This document shows positions 45,790 to 57,214 of a stretch of 64,000 bases of DNA, piece after piece. Origin of the DNA: Chrysomallon squamiferum (lineage: Eukaryota; Mollusca; Gastropoda; Neomphalida; Peltospiridae). Positions within the stretch are counted from its first letter, which is position 1, and every line of letters begins with the position of its first letter. The position numbers and the translations under genes are program-made. Under the pieces are notes generated by a model. It had not been told where the DNA came from, did not search any database, and saw only the letters and a list, made by a program, of their open reading frames with translations. Where the stretch lies: positions 2,329,781 to 2,393,780 of the forward strand of contig CM022678.1 in the NCBI GenBank assembly GCA_012295275.1, given 5' to 3'.

Positions 45790-46833
45790 ATGTTTGACAT
45801 GTTTTAGTGTAGATTCTCTAGGTTTGGGGTGGAATGCAATATTTGTTATGTTTCAATCTATTTTCTTAGGAATTAGGGTAGAGTATGATAAATGTAATGT
45901 TTGGTGTATTTCAGTGTATATTCTCTAGGTTGGGGTAGAGTATGATAAATATAATGTTTGGTATATTTCAGTGTATATTCTCTAGGTTGGGGTAGAGTCT
46001 GATAAATGTAATGTTTGGTATATTTCAGTGTATATTCTCTAGGTTGAGGTAGAGTATGATAAATGTAATGTTTGGTATATTTCAGTGTATATTCTCTAGG
46101 TTGGGTAGAGAATGACAAATGTAATGTTTGGTATGTTTAAGTGTATATTCTCTAGGTTGGGGTAGAGTATGATAAATGTAATGTTTGGTATATTTCAGTG
46201 TATATTCTCTAGGTTGGGGTAGAGTCTGATAAATGTAATGTTTTGTATGTTTCAGTGTATATTCTCTAGGTTGGGGTAGAGTATGATAAATGTAATGTTT
46301 GGTTTTCAGTATATTCTCAGTCTATATTCTCTAATGGTTGGGGGGGTAGAGTCTGATAAATGTAATGTTTGGTATATTTCATTTATTCTCTAGGTTGGGG
46401 TAGAGTCTGATAAATGTAATGTTTTGTATGTTTCATGTTATTCTCTAGGTTGGGGTAGAGTATGATAAATGTAATGTTTTGTATATTTCAGTGTATATTC
46501 TCTAGGTTGGGGTAGAGTCTGATAAATGTAATGTTTGGTATATTTCAGTGTATATTCTCTAGGTTGGGGTAGAGTCTGATAAATGTAATGTTTGGTATAT
46601 TTCAGTGTATATTCTCTAGGTTGGGGTAGAGTATGATAAATGTAATGTTTGGTATATTTCAGTGTATATTCTCTAGGTTGGGGTAGAGTATGATAAATGT
46701 AATGTTTGGTATGTTTCAGTGTATATTCTCTAGGTTGGGGTAGAGTATGATAAATGTAATGTTTGGTATATTTCAGTGTATATTCTCTAGGTTGGGTAGA
46801 GTATGATAAATGTAATGTTTGGTATGTTTCAAG
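45790..46833. repeat. 57-bp minisatellite, about 18-19 units (block III)
   Basis: Same unit as 8750-10115, ending at the acceptor of exon 2 (46834). Some units are degenerate (about 46305-46345 has extra G and T bases). Confidence 0.92.
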
Positions 46834-46925
46834 CTGGTTGCTCTGGGACTAAAGTGGGAATGATGATTCCAAACAGCAGCATAGAAAACAACATATTCAT
46901 CAATCCAAGTATATTTAATGTGTTG
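46834..46925 (+). CDS. Unrecognised gene X, exon 2 (block III)
   Basis: 92 bases, same frame and splice sites as 10116-10207, reading GCSGTKVGMMIPNSSIENN and IFINPSIFNVL. Differences fall only in the last few codons. Confidence 0.5.
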
Positions 46926-46959
46926 GTAAAGAAATAAATAAATAATATATATATATAAT

Positions 46960-47064
46960 GTTTTTATTACATATATATACTCAGTCAATATATATTAAAT
47001 AAAATGTTCTTATTACATATATATATATAATAAGAACATTTTATTAAATATATATTGACTGAGT
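46960..47064. repeat. AT-rich palindrome (block III)
   Basis: Arms of about 37 bases (ACTCAGTCAATATATATTAA ... and its reverse complement ending TATTGACTGAGT) around a short ATATAT centre. Same element as in block II but without the long AT expansion. Confidence 0.88.
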
Positions 47065-47115
47065 TGAACGTACAGTTTCTGTGAGTTTTGTGTTACTTGT
47101 AGCCAGGTATTTCAG

Positions 47116-47220
47116 ACTGATGTCACTCACAGTACAGCACCTCAGCAATCAGGTCTTTCTCCTGTTTTTATATCTGCTTCCACATTCCTTGCGAAAAACC
47201 CCATAACAAAATTCAGATAA
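47116..47220 (+). CDS. Unrecognised gene X, terminal exon candidate (block III)
   Basis: 105 bases from acceptor ATTTCAG to TAA, reading TDVTHSTAPQQSGLSPVF and ISASTFLAKNPITKFR. Same length as the block II copy, with two or three replacements clustered at the C-terminus. Confidence 0.4.
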   Translation, partial: TDVTHSTAPQQSGLSPVFISASTFLAKNPITKFR

Positions 47221-47603
47221 GAAAATGTTTCCCGAAATGTTGGCTGTTGACAGTACATCATGCAGTAGGTTGTTATAAACAGAGTTCACTGTAATATCTT
47301 TAGTCTGCATAAAAACAAGCTTAATTATTTTGTCTGTAGAATAAAACATCACACTCTCTGGAATCTTTCAGAAGAAAATATAATCTCTTATGTTTGTGTA
47401 AAAACTAGAATCTCTTTCAAGTGTCAAAAAAAAGAAGAAAAAGACAACAACAGTATAATGTGTTTAGTCTGTTTTTATTTTGGTTTCAGTGTGCATTAAG
47501 ATTAAATAATTATATGAAATACTACATATCTATACACAGTGACATAAATCAAAATACTCTTTAACACACACCTATACAATAATCCTTTAAAATGCTCGTT
47601 GAC

Positions 47604-47682
<79 letters not shown>

Positions 47683-48466
47683 GAATAAGAATAAGAATAA
47701 GAATAAGAATAATAATATATGTACTCCACATCTGGTACTTTCTACACCTAGAGTAACACACTTTAATTATCAACACAAACACACAAACAAAAGTACATTA
47801 AATACTTGCTAAGTCAGATGTATGTTAAAATGCTGACTAACTTTTACTGAACAAAATACATTAAAACTATCACAGACATAAACAAAGCAACCACTAAGAA
47901 TATCTTCATTAACCTTGATGAAGAATTTAACAAAATTTCTCTTTATTAATTGAAATTATTGATAGGAGGAAGGAAATATAAATAATTCTGTTATGGAATG
48001 ATTCCTGTCATGTTTTCTCAGTGGTTGAGAGGGTGTGGCTTATGTGCTGTATAGTGTGTTACAAAGAAAGCAAGCTATAATTGCTTTTTCAAAATTATTT
48101 TTTTATTTTTTTATTTTATGGTTTTATAAAATCAGGTACCAATACAGTGAAAATAAATTGAGTGGGTCTTGACAGCTATTGTGCAAAGAAAGAAATTGTT
48201 GTTATTGCTATTATTATTATTGTTATTGTTATTATTATTATTATTATTATTGTTATTATTATTATTATTATACTTGAGTTATTATACTTTTTTCTTTTCT
48301 CATTCTGTATGGCTGTTTTCCCCTCACACTTCAGTGTGTATGCATGTGTGTATGTGTGTGTTTGTATTCTAATATAAAATGAACTAAATATTAAGTATAT
48401 ATGTATATAAGTATGCAAGCATGTATGTATATATGTATGTATGTATGTATGCCTGTATCTATATTT

Positions 48467-48548
<82 letters not shown>

Positions 48549-49511
48549 ATGTGTGTGTATGGATGTGTCTGTGTGTATGTGTAAAGAAAGTGACCATGTT
48601 TTCATTCATGAAGGGGAAGTAACTTTACTGTTCCTACAGACGATTTCAGTTAATAAATAAAAATAATAATAAAAAGAAAATTAAAAAAAAGTTAAAATAA
48701 AAGATTATATATATAATAATAAAAGCATTGTATGTCTAAAGGGAAAAATTATTTTATTTAATATTAGCTGTTTCTGGTATCATAGACAGAGAAATACAGA
48801 CTGTGTTTTCAGGTCAATGCAAGGTATTTCATATAAATATTGAAAACAGTTAAATAAACATAACAATTTACAAACTACAAGCAGAGTGATGAATAAAACC
48901 TGGACCCAACCTGGGACTTGCTTTGAAAACTTGTCTTGTTTCTGTACATTCTACAGCTATAATACTAAAGTATATTTTAGAATTTTGTTTGAAACAATAA
49001 ATAAATAAATAAATAAACAAACAAATGTGTGTTACTGTGTGTGTGTGTGTGTGTCTGATAAAAACATTTTATTTAATATTTAGAGTATCTTGTATCAGAG
49101 ACAGAGAAATACAAGTTGATTTTTCAAGTCAGTGTAAGGTATTTGATGTAAATATTGAAAACAGTTATACTAATTTACAAACTGCAACCAGAGTGAAAAG
49201 TAATTTTGAATAAAACCTAGACACAACCTCAGTCTAGTTTTGAAAATTAAACATAACATTTAAGTATATTTTAGAATTTTAACTAACAGTCATGCCCTTA
49301 TTGTTTTATTATAGTGAAGTATGTATACAGGTATGTGTCTTTATTTGCTTGTGTGTGTGTGTATTTCTGTATGTATGTATGTGTTAGTAATTTAAACAAA
49401 TACAATATTTACTTATTTATAATTCAGTTTAATTCATCTTTAAACTTTAGGTGAGTGCATATTATTAAACATTGTACATATTTTATTTCATTTTATTATT
49501 ATTATTATTAT

Positions 49512-49546
<35 letters not shown>

Positions 49547-49660
49547 ACATTTTATCACAATACTATATTATATTTTTTCATATAATTTGATATATTTATT
49601 ATTATAAATAAAATAAAAGTTAAAAGAAAATACATTATTTAGAGAATTTTATAACACAGA
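47221..49660. other. Non-coding stretch, block III
   Basis: AAT/AAGAAT microsatellite (47606-47715), ATT (48210-48270), CT run of about 70 bases (48473-48541), the local duplication seen in block II (48750-49280) and an AGT run (49512-49543). No supported exon. Confidence 0.65.
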
Positions 49661-49792
49661 ATGGATGTAAATCAATATGTTGAAATATTAGCCACAGGAA
49701 GAATTAAATGTGTATCACTAAATGCTATGAACGATAAAGAATCTGATAAACTTTGCACTAACACGTCACTAAATATTTCTATTAATACCTAA
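49661..49792 (+). CDS. Conserved 43-codon open frame, block III
   Basis: Homologue of 13074-13205 with the same length and two residue changes. Unrecognised; weak support. Confidence 0.25.
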   Translation: MDVNQYVEILATGRIKCVSLNAMNDKESDKLCTNTSLNISINT

Positions 49793-50518
49793 CAGATTTC
49801 CTCTTCGTGTGCTTACTCGTCATAACAGGTGTATCACTGATCATAGTTTTGTGTACGTTTAAATATTTTATTTAATCGTCTGGACTGTGTGATAAATTAT
49901 TGCATTTGGATGTGTGTATATATCGGTGTGAGTGTAATAATATTGTTACCGGTGAAAGCAGAAAAAATAAATTATCTATCGTTTATTATTTTCGTTTACG
50001 TTTCTATTTGATTAATATTGTTATGTCATTATTATTATTATTATTATTATTTGTTTATTTATTTATTTATTTTTCTCATTTTGCCATTTTCACGAAGAAA
50101 TGGTGTTAGAACTGAATTTCATTTAATCTTATATTACAGGTGCTTTGATTTTGATAGTGGAATTATACTAAAGAAAACGGATATTCTCTTAGAAAAGGAG
50201 CTCTCTTTTTAAGAGGAAGTTTAATGAACACTTTGTAATGGCAGCTTCCATGTGGTAAAACTTTTTGTGAAGTACAAATCGTTATCGAACGATTATGTCA
50301 GATGATACGAGAGGAATAACTGGTCCTGAAGTTACATTAAACTGACTGAATTCGACAGAGCTGCTATGATGGGTGACGCAGTGATAATTAAAACCACAGC
50401 TCTTTGAAATAATGAAAATCGTTGGATCATCATCATTTATTTTATTAAATATTAAAAATAATGTTATATTTCTTTCAATTTTCAAAAGTTAAATACCAGT
50501 GTTTAAGTGTTCAAGAAT

Positions 50519-50551
50519 ATGGACGTAAAGCTGAAGAGGTTCGACCTTTGT
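50519..50551 (+). CDS. Candidate short first coding exon (11 codons), block III
   Basis: MDVKLKRFDLC followed by gtaagtt; identical in bases to the block II copy. Confidence 0.35.
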
Positions 50552-51221
50552 GTAAGTTAATTTATTTATATTATTTTTAATTGTGTATAAATTATTATAT
50601 TAAATACATTTTTTGGTTTCCAGTTCGTAGTTGGAAATAAACTATAAAGTCATCAAAAGTTCTCAGAAATCTGAACTAGATTCATATACTTTTGAAATCA
50701 AATCAAGAATTACTTAAAATTGAAACGTATTTGTAAATTGTCCAGTATTTGTACTTATTTAAGTCGTTAATAAATCCGTAAAATCGTGAATTGTTTTTAT
50801 TTGTTTGCATATTTCAAAAAGTTTTGTTAATATACCTGTCCTTGTCCTACTATTTTCCTGTGCCATAGACGATGCACATAAAATATTTTTTAAAAACAAG
50901 ATTAGCCACTGCATTAAGACTGTGAGTTTTCTCTTTCACTACTTTTGTTTCTGACAACACTGTATAATGAGTACTAGTATTTGAATTTACCTGTATTGTA
51001 TAATATGTATCTTTGGCTTCCAGGTAAATCTTTGGCCTCCAGCCTACATGTATAACTAGTATTTGAATTTACCTGTTTTATGGTCTATGCTTGCAGGTGA
51101 ATCTGTGGCTTGGCTTATGAATTTACCTGTGTTACACAGTTTATAGGTGTGGCTTACAGGTAAAACTGTATAACCTGTTCAGTACTGTTACACCTGTACA
51201 GGTTTTGTTTTGTTCACACAG

Positions 51222-51627
51222 GTACACGTGAAGTGTTAAGGAAGGAAGACTTCAGCATGAAGGGACAGCTGACCTGTACAACACTGTTACACCTGTACAG
51301 GTTATGTTTTGTTCACACAGGTACACGTGAAGTGTTAAGGAAGGAAGAGTTCAGCATGAAGGGACAGCTGACCTGTACAACACTGTTACACCTGTACAGG
51401 TTATGTTTTGTTCACACAGGTATGGGCCACGTGAAGTGTTAAGGAAGGAAGACTTCAGCATGAAGGGACAGCTGACCTGTACAACACTGTTACACCTTTA
51501 CAAGTTTTGTTTTGTTCACACAGGTATGGGCCATGTGAAGTGTTGAGGAAGGAAGACTTCAGTATGAAGGGACAGCTGACCTGTACAACACTGTTACACC
51601 TGTACAGGTTTTGTTTTGTTCACACAG
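51222..51627 (+). repeat. Four tandem partial MTR3 exon units with acceptors
   Basis: Acceptors end at 51221, 51320, 51419 and 51523, about 99-104 bases apart, each followed by about 60 exon bases and a jump back to intron sequence. The fifth, at 51627, leads into the full exon. Unit variants (ACACGTGAAG, ATGGGCCACG, ATGGGCCATG) differ between neighbours. Confidence 0.92.
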
Positions 51628-51788
51628 GTACGGGCCATGTGAAGTGTTAAGGAAGGAAGGGACAGCTGAACTGCGAGTTCAAGTTTGCAACGTTTTCCTA
51701 CAGACAACGTCGACAACACCAGCAAGACAGCGAGGAGAAAGACTACTCACTTCAAATCCTGGAAGCTCTTGAACCAACTGTCTGTCTG
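51628..51788 (+). pseudogene. EXOSC6: EXOSC6/MTR3-like exon with 14-base deletion (block III)
   Basis: Same exon as 14784-14958, but bases for the DFSMK segment are deleted (AAGGAAGGGACAGCTG). This shifts the frame before the conserved EFKFATFS and EALEP segments, which remain legible downstream in another frame. The donor (GTGAGT) is intact. The upstream tandem units retain the undeleted 5' sequence but do not continue into the exon body. Confidence 0.75.
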
Positions 51789-52105
51789 GTGAGTGTGTGT
51801 GTCTGTCTGTCTGTCTGGTGAGTGTATGTCTCTGTCTGTCTGGTGAGTTTGTATGTCTCTGTCTGTCTATTTGTTATAATTTATAAACTAATATATAATT
51901 TAACCTTAATCATAAAAACACTGATTGTATAATAATCTAAAAAATAATGATGGCAGAAACTTAAAACAAAATAGATTGACCGTTTTGTTGCACACTTTAC
52001 TTTATGAATTTTCTTTTTTCACTGAGAAAAACTGATGCATTTGTTATTATTTGTGTCCACACTAAATAAAAACTAAAAATACAAGTCTAAATGATTTCCT
52101 GTGCT

Positions 52106-52252
52106 TTAAAGTAGTTGTATTACAGGTTTGTTCTTCCATTCGTGCTGAATACTTTGTTTCAGTTGATCAATGGTCCTAGGTTGATTAGCATAAACTGCAC
52201 TTTTGAGAACTCCCCATAGAAAGAAATCAGGTGTTGTCAGATCCAGGGATCT
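52106..52252 (-). pseudogene. Mariner/IS630-like transposase C-terminal remnant (block III)
   Basis: Same fragment as 15349-15495, reading RSLDLTTPDFFLWGVLKSAV and YANQPRTIDQLKQSIQHEWK. The acidic residue before LT is Asp here. A GGGACACCCTGTATA end lies near 52547-52561. Confidence 0.7.
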
Positions 52253-53214
52253 TGCAAGTAATTCTTAATAACGAAGATACATTCGTTTAAATCTAAAGTT
52301 CTTCGCTGCATTTTTAAGAGGGTACCATTTCAAGTCAAACCATGGAGAGTCCAGTAGCGCATGCTAAAACAGAAGTCTCGATCACAAAGAACACTACAAT
52401 CAGGTAACAAAAATCATTCCAAAGACTACTACTGACAGAAGTAAATGAATAGTTCAAAAGATAACATAAAATGACGTAAAATATGGAATTAAATTTGTTA
52501 TTTTTAATATCTAATTTTATTTAAGTTTGTAGTTCAGTTAATTTTGGGACACCCTGTATATTAGTTCTAACTAATAAATAAATAAATTTGAATTTTTTCC
52601 CTTAAATGATAGTTTCAAAATAAATTATTATCATTTCATTTTTAGTCAGAGAAAACGCTCTGTTTCTGTTAAAACCAATTTATTCTTTGTTTACAGATTG
52701 TCCAATGAGATGACTGGTGGGCATGGTAACAGTAACAAGTAAAACAAAAACCTGTCAATCAAAATCTTTGACATGGGAGGTAGAAGGAAAGCTCATCTGT
52801 TGACCTAGGTCAGTCCACTGCAGAGCTTGAAGTAGTGAGTAGTGAAGTAGTAGGACAGAACACTGTGTGCAGTTAAGTGTGAAAACAGTGTCTACTGAAG
52901 TAGTATCAACTTTGTCAGTCTGTCTGTCTCTCTGTCATTGCTCTCTTCATATTATTAAAAACTAAAATTACTTCCTCAGTATCAAAGCAATACTACTTCT
53001 ACTAGTATTACTGTTCTACTATTAATACGATATGTTTATAATTTGGTTTCAGTAATAATTTAGTTTTTGTTTATTTTATCAAATCATTTACATGTGTACT
53101 GTGACAGTAGCTCGTTTGGTGTTGGACGAGTTGCCTCCCTTCATCTGTTTGTTTATTTATTATTATATTCGTTTATTGAATTTATAATCTTCCTTAAATT
53201 TTATTTTGATTTAC

Positions 53215-53555
53215 TTTTACTACTACTGCTACTATTACTGTTATCATTATTATCATCATCATTATTATTATTATTATTCCTTTCTTGTAGTAAGGATAAT
53301 CTCTATTTACTTATTTTTATTTACTAGTACTATTATTACTATCATCATAATCATCATCATTATTATTCCTTTGTTGATAATCTCCCTTTAATTATTTTAC
53401 TATTACTACTACTACTACTACTACTACTACTGCTGCTACTACTACTATTACTATTACTACTGCTACTATTACTGTTACTACTACTACTACTATTACTACT
53501 ACTCCCACTACTACTGCTGCTACTATTACTACTACTACTACTACTACTACAGTTT
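53215..53555. repeat. ACT/ATC/ATT triplet tract (block III)
   Basis: Equivalent to 16480-16815. Poly-Ser and poly-Val minus-strand frames are repeat artefacts. Confidence 0.93.
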
Positions 53556-53565
53556 CTATATTTAG

Positions 53566-53823
53566 ACTGAACTTCGGCGACAAGACCAGTCACTCGCCAG
53601 ACAGCTTCTCGGCATTAGACGTGACCTGTCACAACTCAGACTGAGTCGAAGCTGCGAGAGGCACCAGGACATGCTGGATGATGCGCAGTGGGAAATGGAG
53701 GAATTTCAGCAACTGTCAAGACTGCTCGATATTCCGTGCTACAGCTGTCTGTCTCCAGATCCTCTTAAACATATCGGTGTGACAAAAATGAACATCAGCA
53801 CAAGACGATTTTCAACGTTTTAG
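53566..53823 (+). CDS. FAM167: FAM167-like C-terminal exon, intact (block III)
   Basis: Acceptor TATTTAG, phase 0. The 85-residue frame reads TELRRQDQSLARQLLGIRRD, LSQLRLSRSCERHQDMLDD, AQWEMEEFQQLSRLLD, and ends HIGVTKMNISTRRFSTF at TAG. It aligns without gaps to the end of human FAM167A ([20 protein letters not shown] ... ERDELADLF ... IGVTKMNINSRRFSLC, recalled), including the near-invariant IGVTKMNI-xx-RRFS tail. The matching N-terminal exon (KTRRP signature) is not in block III. The only copy seen is about 51 kb upstream at 2508. Whether this exon is transcribed with an upstream partner is unknown. Confidence 0.85.
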   Translation, partial: TELRRQDQSLARQLLGIRRDLSQLRLSRSCERHQDMLDDAQWEMEEFQQLSRLLDIPCYSCLSPDPLKHIGVTKMNISTRRFSTF

Positions 53824-53941
53824 TTTTAAATATCTTATTTTAATTATATTTTTGATTTTGCTTCATTCTATTTTATTTCATTTTATTTTTATTTATTTTT
53901 GTTACCATTTATTTTATTTATTTTTTATTTTTTATTTATAA

Positions 53942-53975
<34 letters not shown>

Positions 53976-55432
53976 TATTTATTTTTTGTGACGACATTGT
54001 TAAATATTTCAGTGAACAAAAGGATCAATGAAAACGATGTTCGTTGTTTGAAATGGAGGAAAATATAAACTAATCAAAAAGTTACCTCGAAACAATGAAA
54101 TGTTAACAAAATAATAATAAAATGTTCTCTAGATCTGTTGACATTAATTCTAGATGTAGATATTTATCACATTACATTTTATTTTCTAGTTTAGTTCAGG
54201 CAAGAAACAAACATGGTTGTTAAAGACTTGGAAATTAAAACAACTGGAAAATGTGATCCTGACTTTGTATACTGATGTAGCTATTAATACTCTTGTAGAC
54301 TATGTCTGTTACTGTATTTCATATACATCAACAACATATATGTAAACCATTTCAACAAAGATATTGCATATTTATTATTATATTACATATAAGAATGAAA
54401 ACAGCATAAATGTAGTAAAGTTCAATAAACAATATTGAATATTTGTGTACTAATTTACATATAATAATGAATACAACATAAATGAAATACTGTTCAATAC
54501 AAAATATTGAATATTTATTTAATGGTTTACATATAATGATGAATACTATTGATGTTATTTAAACTGTTTTGACAAACTAAATATTTAAGCCCTTGTTTTG
54601 TAAATCAAATAAATAAATCTTTTATTTTTGTTTTATTTGTCTTTATTGTTGTATCTGTTTTTAATTAATTGTGTGACCATGCATATTTGTTAATATGTAT
54701 GTATGAGAATGTATGTGCTTTGTTTGTAATTATGTCACGTGTTTTGAATATGTCTATAGATATGGATAAGATCATTTTTTTAAAATATATCCGTACATGT
54801 TATTTGTGTTTGTTTTGTCTTCATTTAATTTTTTTTTCATTTCTCTTCGTTGTCTGTGATTTTTTTTACACATTTAAATTGCACATTAGGGTGGTTTTAT
54901 TCCGTTACAAACATTTGTTATAATTATTATTATTTTTTTACTTTTCTTTACAACAGTACACTTTCCAGCAATCTTACCGTTTTTAAATTTTATAAATTTA
55001 TTTAAAATACATGAATTATTTAATCTCGTATTATCTTTAAATGCTTAGTATTTATCTACACTCACACAGGCATTTTCAATAATACATATGAAAACCTACT
55101 TACCTTTGGTATTATTTTTACACAGATTTCAGTTTGGTGAGAACAATTTAAAAATAATAACCATCTTATCAGGATGATTTGTTTTGTTTTGTTTAATGTG
55201 GATTGGATATTTATCTTCATTTGTGTAAAGTTTGATCAAAATCTGCTTCCATAAAAATCATCTGATTTGCCGGTATGTATCGTAAACAAACGACTATCGG
55301 TTTGTGTTAGGCCACGTGTTTGGATATTTCTTTTACATTCTGCTAAATATTTATAACTATAATTAATAAACATAATTAGTTGTGCCATTAACTTTAGCTA
55401 AAGCAAAATTATAATTTCAAGATATCCTGAAA
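53824..55432. other. 3' flank of the FAM167 exon and junction to unit sequence
   Basis: Block III homology runs to about 55108 with AATAAA-type signals near 54605-54620. After 55108 unrelated sequence leads into the ankyrin relic. No other exon seen. Confidence 0.55.
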
Positions 55433-55560
55433 ATGTTATGGAGATCTGACAATCGAATCAATATTTCTTTCTGTGACACAAATCTGCCTTTACTCCGTAA
55501 CCTTAACAAAACAAATTATCTTCATTTTGATATAAATTTACTTATTTTCTTTTCTTATTG

Positions 55561-55930
55561 TTTTAAAAATAAACAAACTAGTTTGTATTTATTGGAACAT
55601 GGAGCTCATCCTAATTCACCACATGAATGTCCAAATGTTCCACACCTAGCAGCTAAACATGGAAGTCAGGAAATTGTGACATCACTGACTGAAAAAGGTA
55701 CAGATGTAAATATTAAAAACAGTGAAGGTGAGACTACTCTGTTTAGAGCTGTAAAGTATAAACAGAAGAAAGTAGATTTTTATTTACTGGAACATGGAAC
55801 TGATCCTAATTTAACAGACAATGATAACAATTCTCCTTTACACATAGCAGCTAAACAAGGAAATATAGGAATTGTGATAGCACTGACTGAAAAAGATGTA
55901 GATGTAAATATTGGAAACCTATTGTATTAA
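55561..55930 (+). pseudogene. Stray ankyrin tail (unit relic)
   Basis: From about 55579 three to four ankyrin repeats are open: SLYLLEHGAHPNSP, PHLAAKHGSQEIVTSL, GETTLFRAVKYKQKKVDFYL, HGTDPNLTDNDNNSPLHIAA and KDVDVNI. A stop (TAA, 55928-55930) follows. There is no leader, RHIM or NTPase exon upstream. The following 800 bases match unit B's 3' region, so this is the 3' end of a fourth unit whose front was replaced by block III. Confidence 0.8.
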
Positions 55931-56720
55931 TGTATGGTACAGTTTTTGTTTCTATACAGATAATGTACTACCATATTGTACAGTCTGTTGTATCTATTCA
56001 AATAATGTGTGTTGTAATTTTTTGAAAACTGTAATAACATTTTATAGCATCTATTCAAATATTGTATTAATGTGTGTTGTAATTTTTTGAAAACTGTATT
56101 AACATTTTATAGCATCTATTCAAATATTGTGTATTACAGTCTGTTGTATCTATGCAAATACTGTATTGCCATATAGTACAATGTATTGTATTACTATGTT
56201 GTATAGCCTAGTGTATTGCAAAAATGTATAGTCTATTGTTTCTCTTCAAATATTGTATTTGATGTATGGTGTAGTTTTTGTTTCTATACAAATAATGTTT
56301 TAATATATATATTCAATAATGTATCAATACGGGCTAGTATATTGTATCTTTACCATATTGTATAATCTACTGTATCTATTCAAATACTGTTTTCACGTGG
56401 GGTATAGTCTGTTGCATCTATGCAAATATTGTATTACCGTATTGTATAATCTACTGTATCTATTCACATATTGTATTACTGTTGTATGGTCTTTTGCTTC
56501 TATTCAGATATTTTGCCCTCTGTTGTATTGGTACATAACAAGAAATATTATAATACTCTATATCTTTATAAAAGTTTCACTTTTCACTGAAACACTTTTG
56601 GGGATTTGTTGCACAAATCAGTTTAAAAAGATGCTAAGATAAGTTAGGGTTCCCAGGAATAATACAACAATACTAATGTTGATGTTAATTTAGATCAGGT
56701 TATTAATAAGATAATAAAAA
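55931..56720 (+). repeat. Copy of unit B 3' region with internal short repeats
   Basis: Matches 41700-42150 and contains further diverged internal repeats of TGTATTGTATCTATTCAAATA-like sequence (about 55960-56500). No coding signal. Confidence 0.75.
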
Positions 56721-57155
56721 TGCAGGTAATTTCTTTTGTAAAGTCAGCCATATTTGTTATATTATTCATGATGACTTGATTATTACTTGTGCTATTAGAA
56801 TGTTCACGTGTTAATGTCAAACTTCAATTCGTTATAATTATTGTTGTTGTTGTTGTTGTTGTTATTGTTATTATTATTATTTATTGTTATAGTTTTATTA
56901 TTTTATTTTATTTTTTTTCTATTTACTGTGTACAAAAATACAACTGTCCTAGTTCACTGCCAATAGATTAACTAAAATGAAGTGCTCGCAAACTAGTTTG
57001 TGCAAACGTACGTACAAACATACATATATGTACATTTGGAAATATAAACAATTACTCATGCATGTACATGGACTGCAGAAAACATACAGTCACAAAACAC
57101 ACATCCTCGTCCAGATATATATAATTGTTGTATGTTTGCAGAGTCATGTTTAACA

Positions 57156-57214
<59 letters not shown>

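Larger units (their letters stand above)
43680..55108 (+). repeat. Segmental duplication block III
   Basis: Direct copy of block II (see 6501-18315), about 37 kb downstream. Differences include 11 rather than 6 units in the 54-bp array, 18-19 rather than about 24 units in the 57-bp array, a much longer CT run (48473-48540), a shorter palindrome, five rather than three acceptor copies at the MTR3 exon, and an intact FAM167 C-terminal exon. Confidence 0.9.

Noticed and set aside
48391-48660. Ser-Leu and Arg-Glu repeat frames around the CT run
   Set aside because: Artefacts of a CT/GT microsatellite whose length differs greatly between blocks II and III.
56319-56642. 107-codon frame with LLYLFKYC-like repeats
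   Set aside because: Comes from degenerate short repeats in a copy of unit B's 3' region; no matching open frame in the homologous stretch at 41700-42150.
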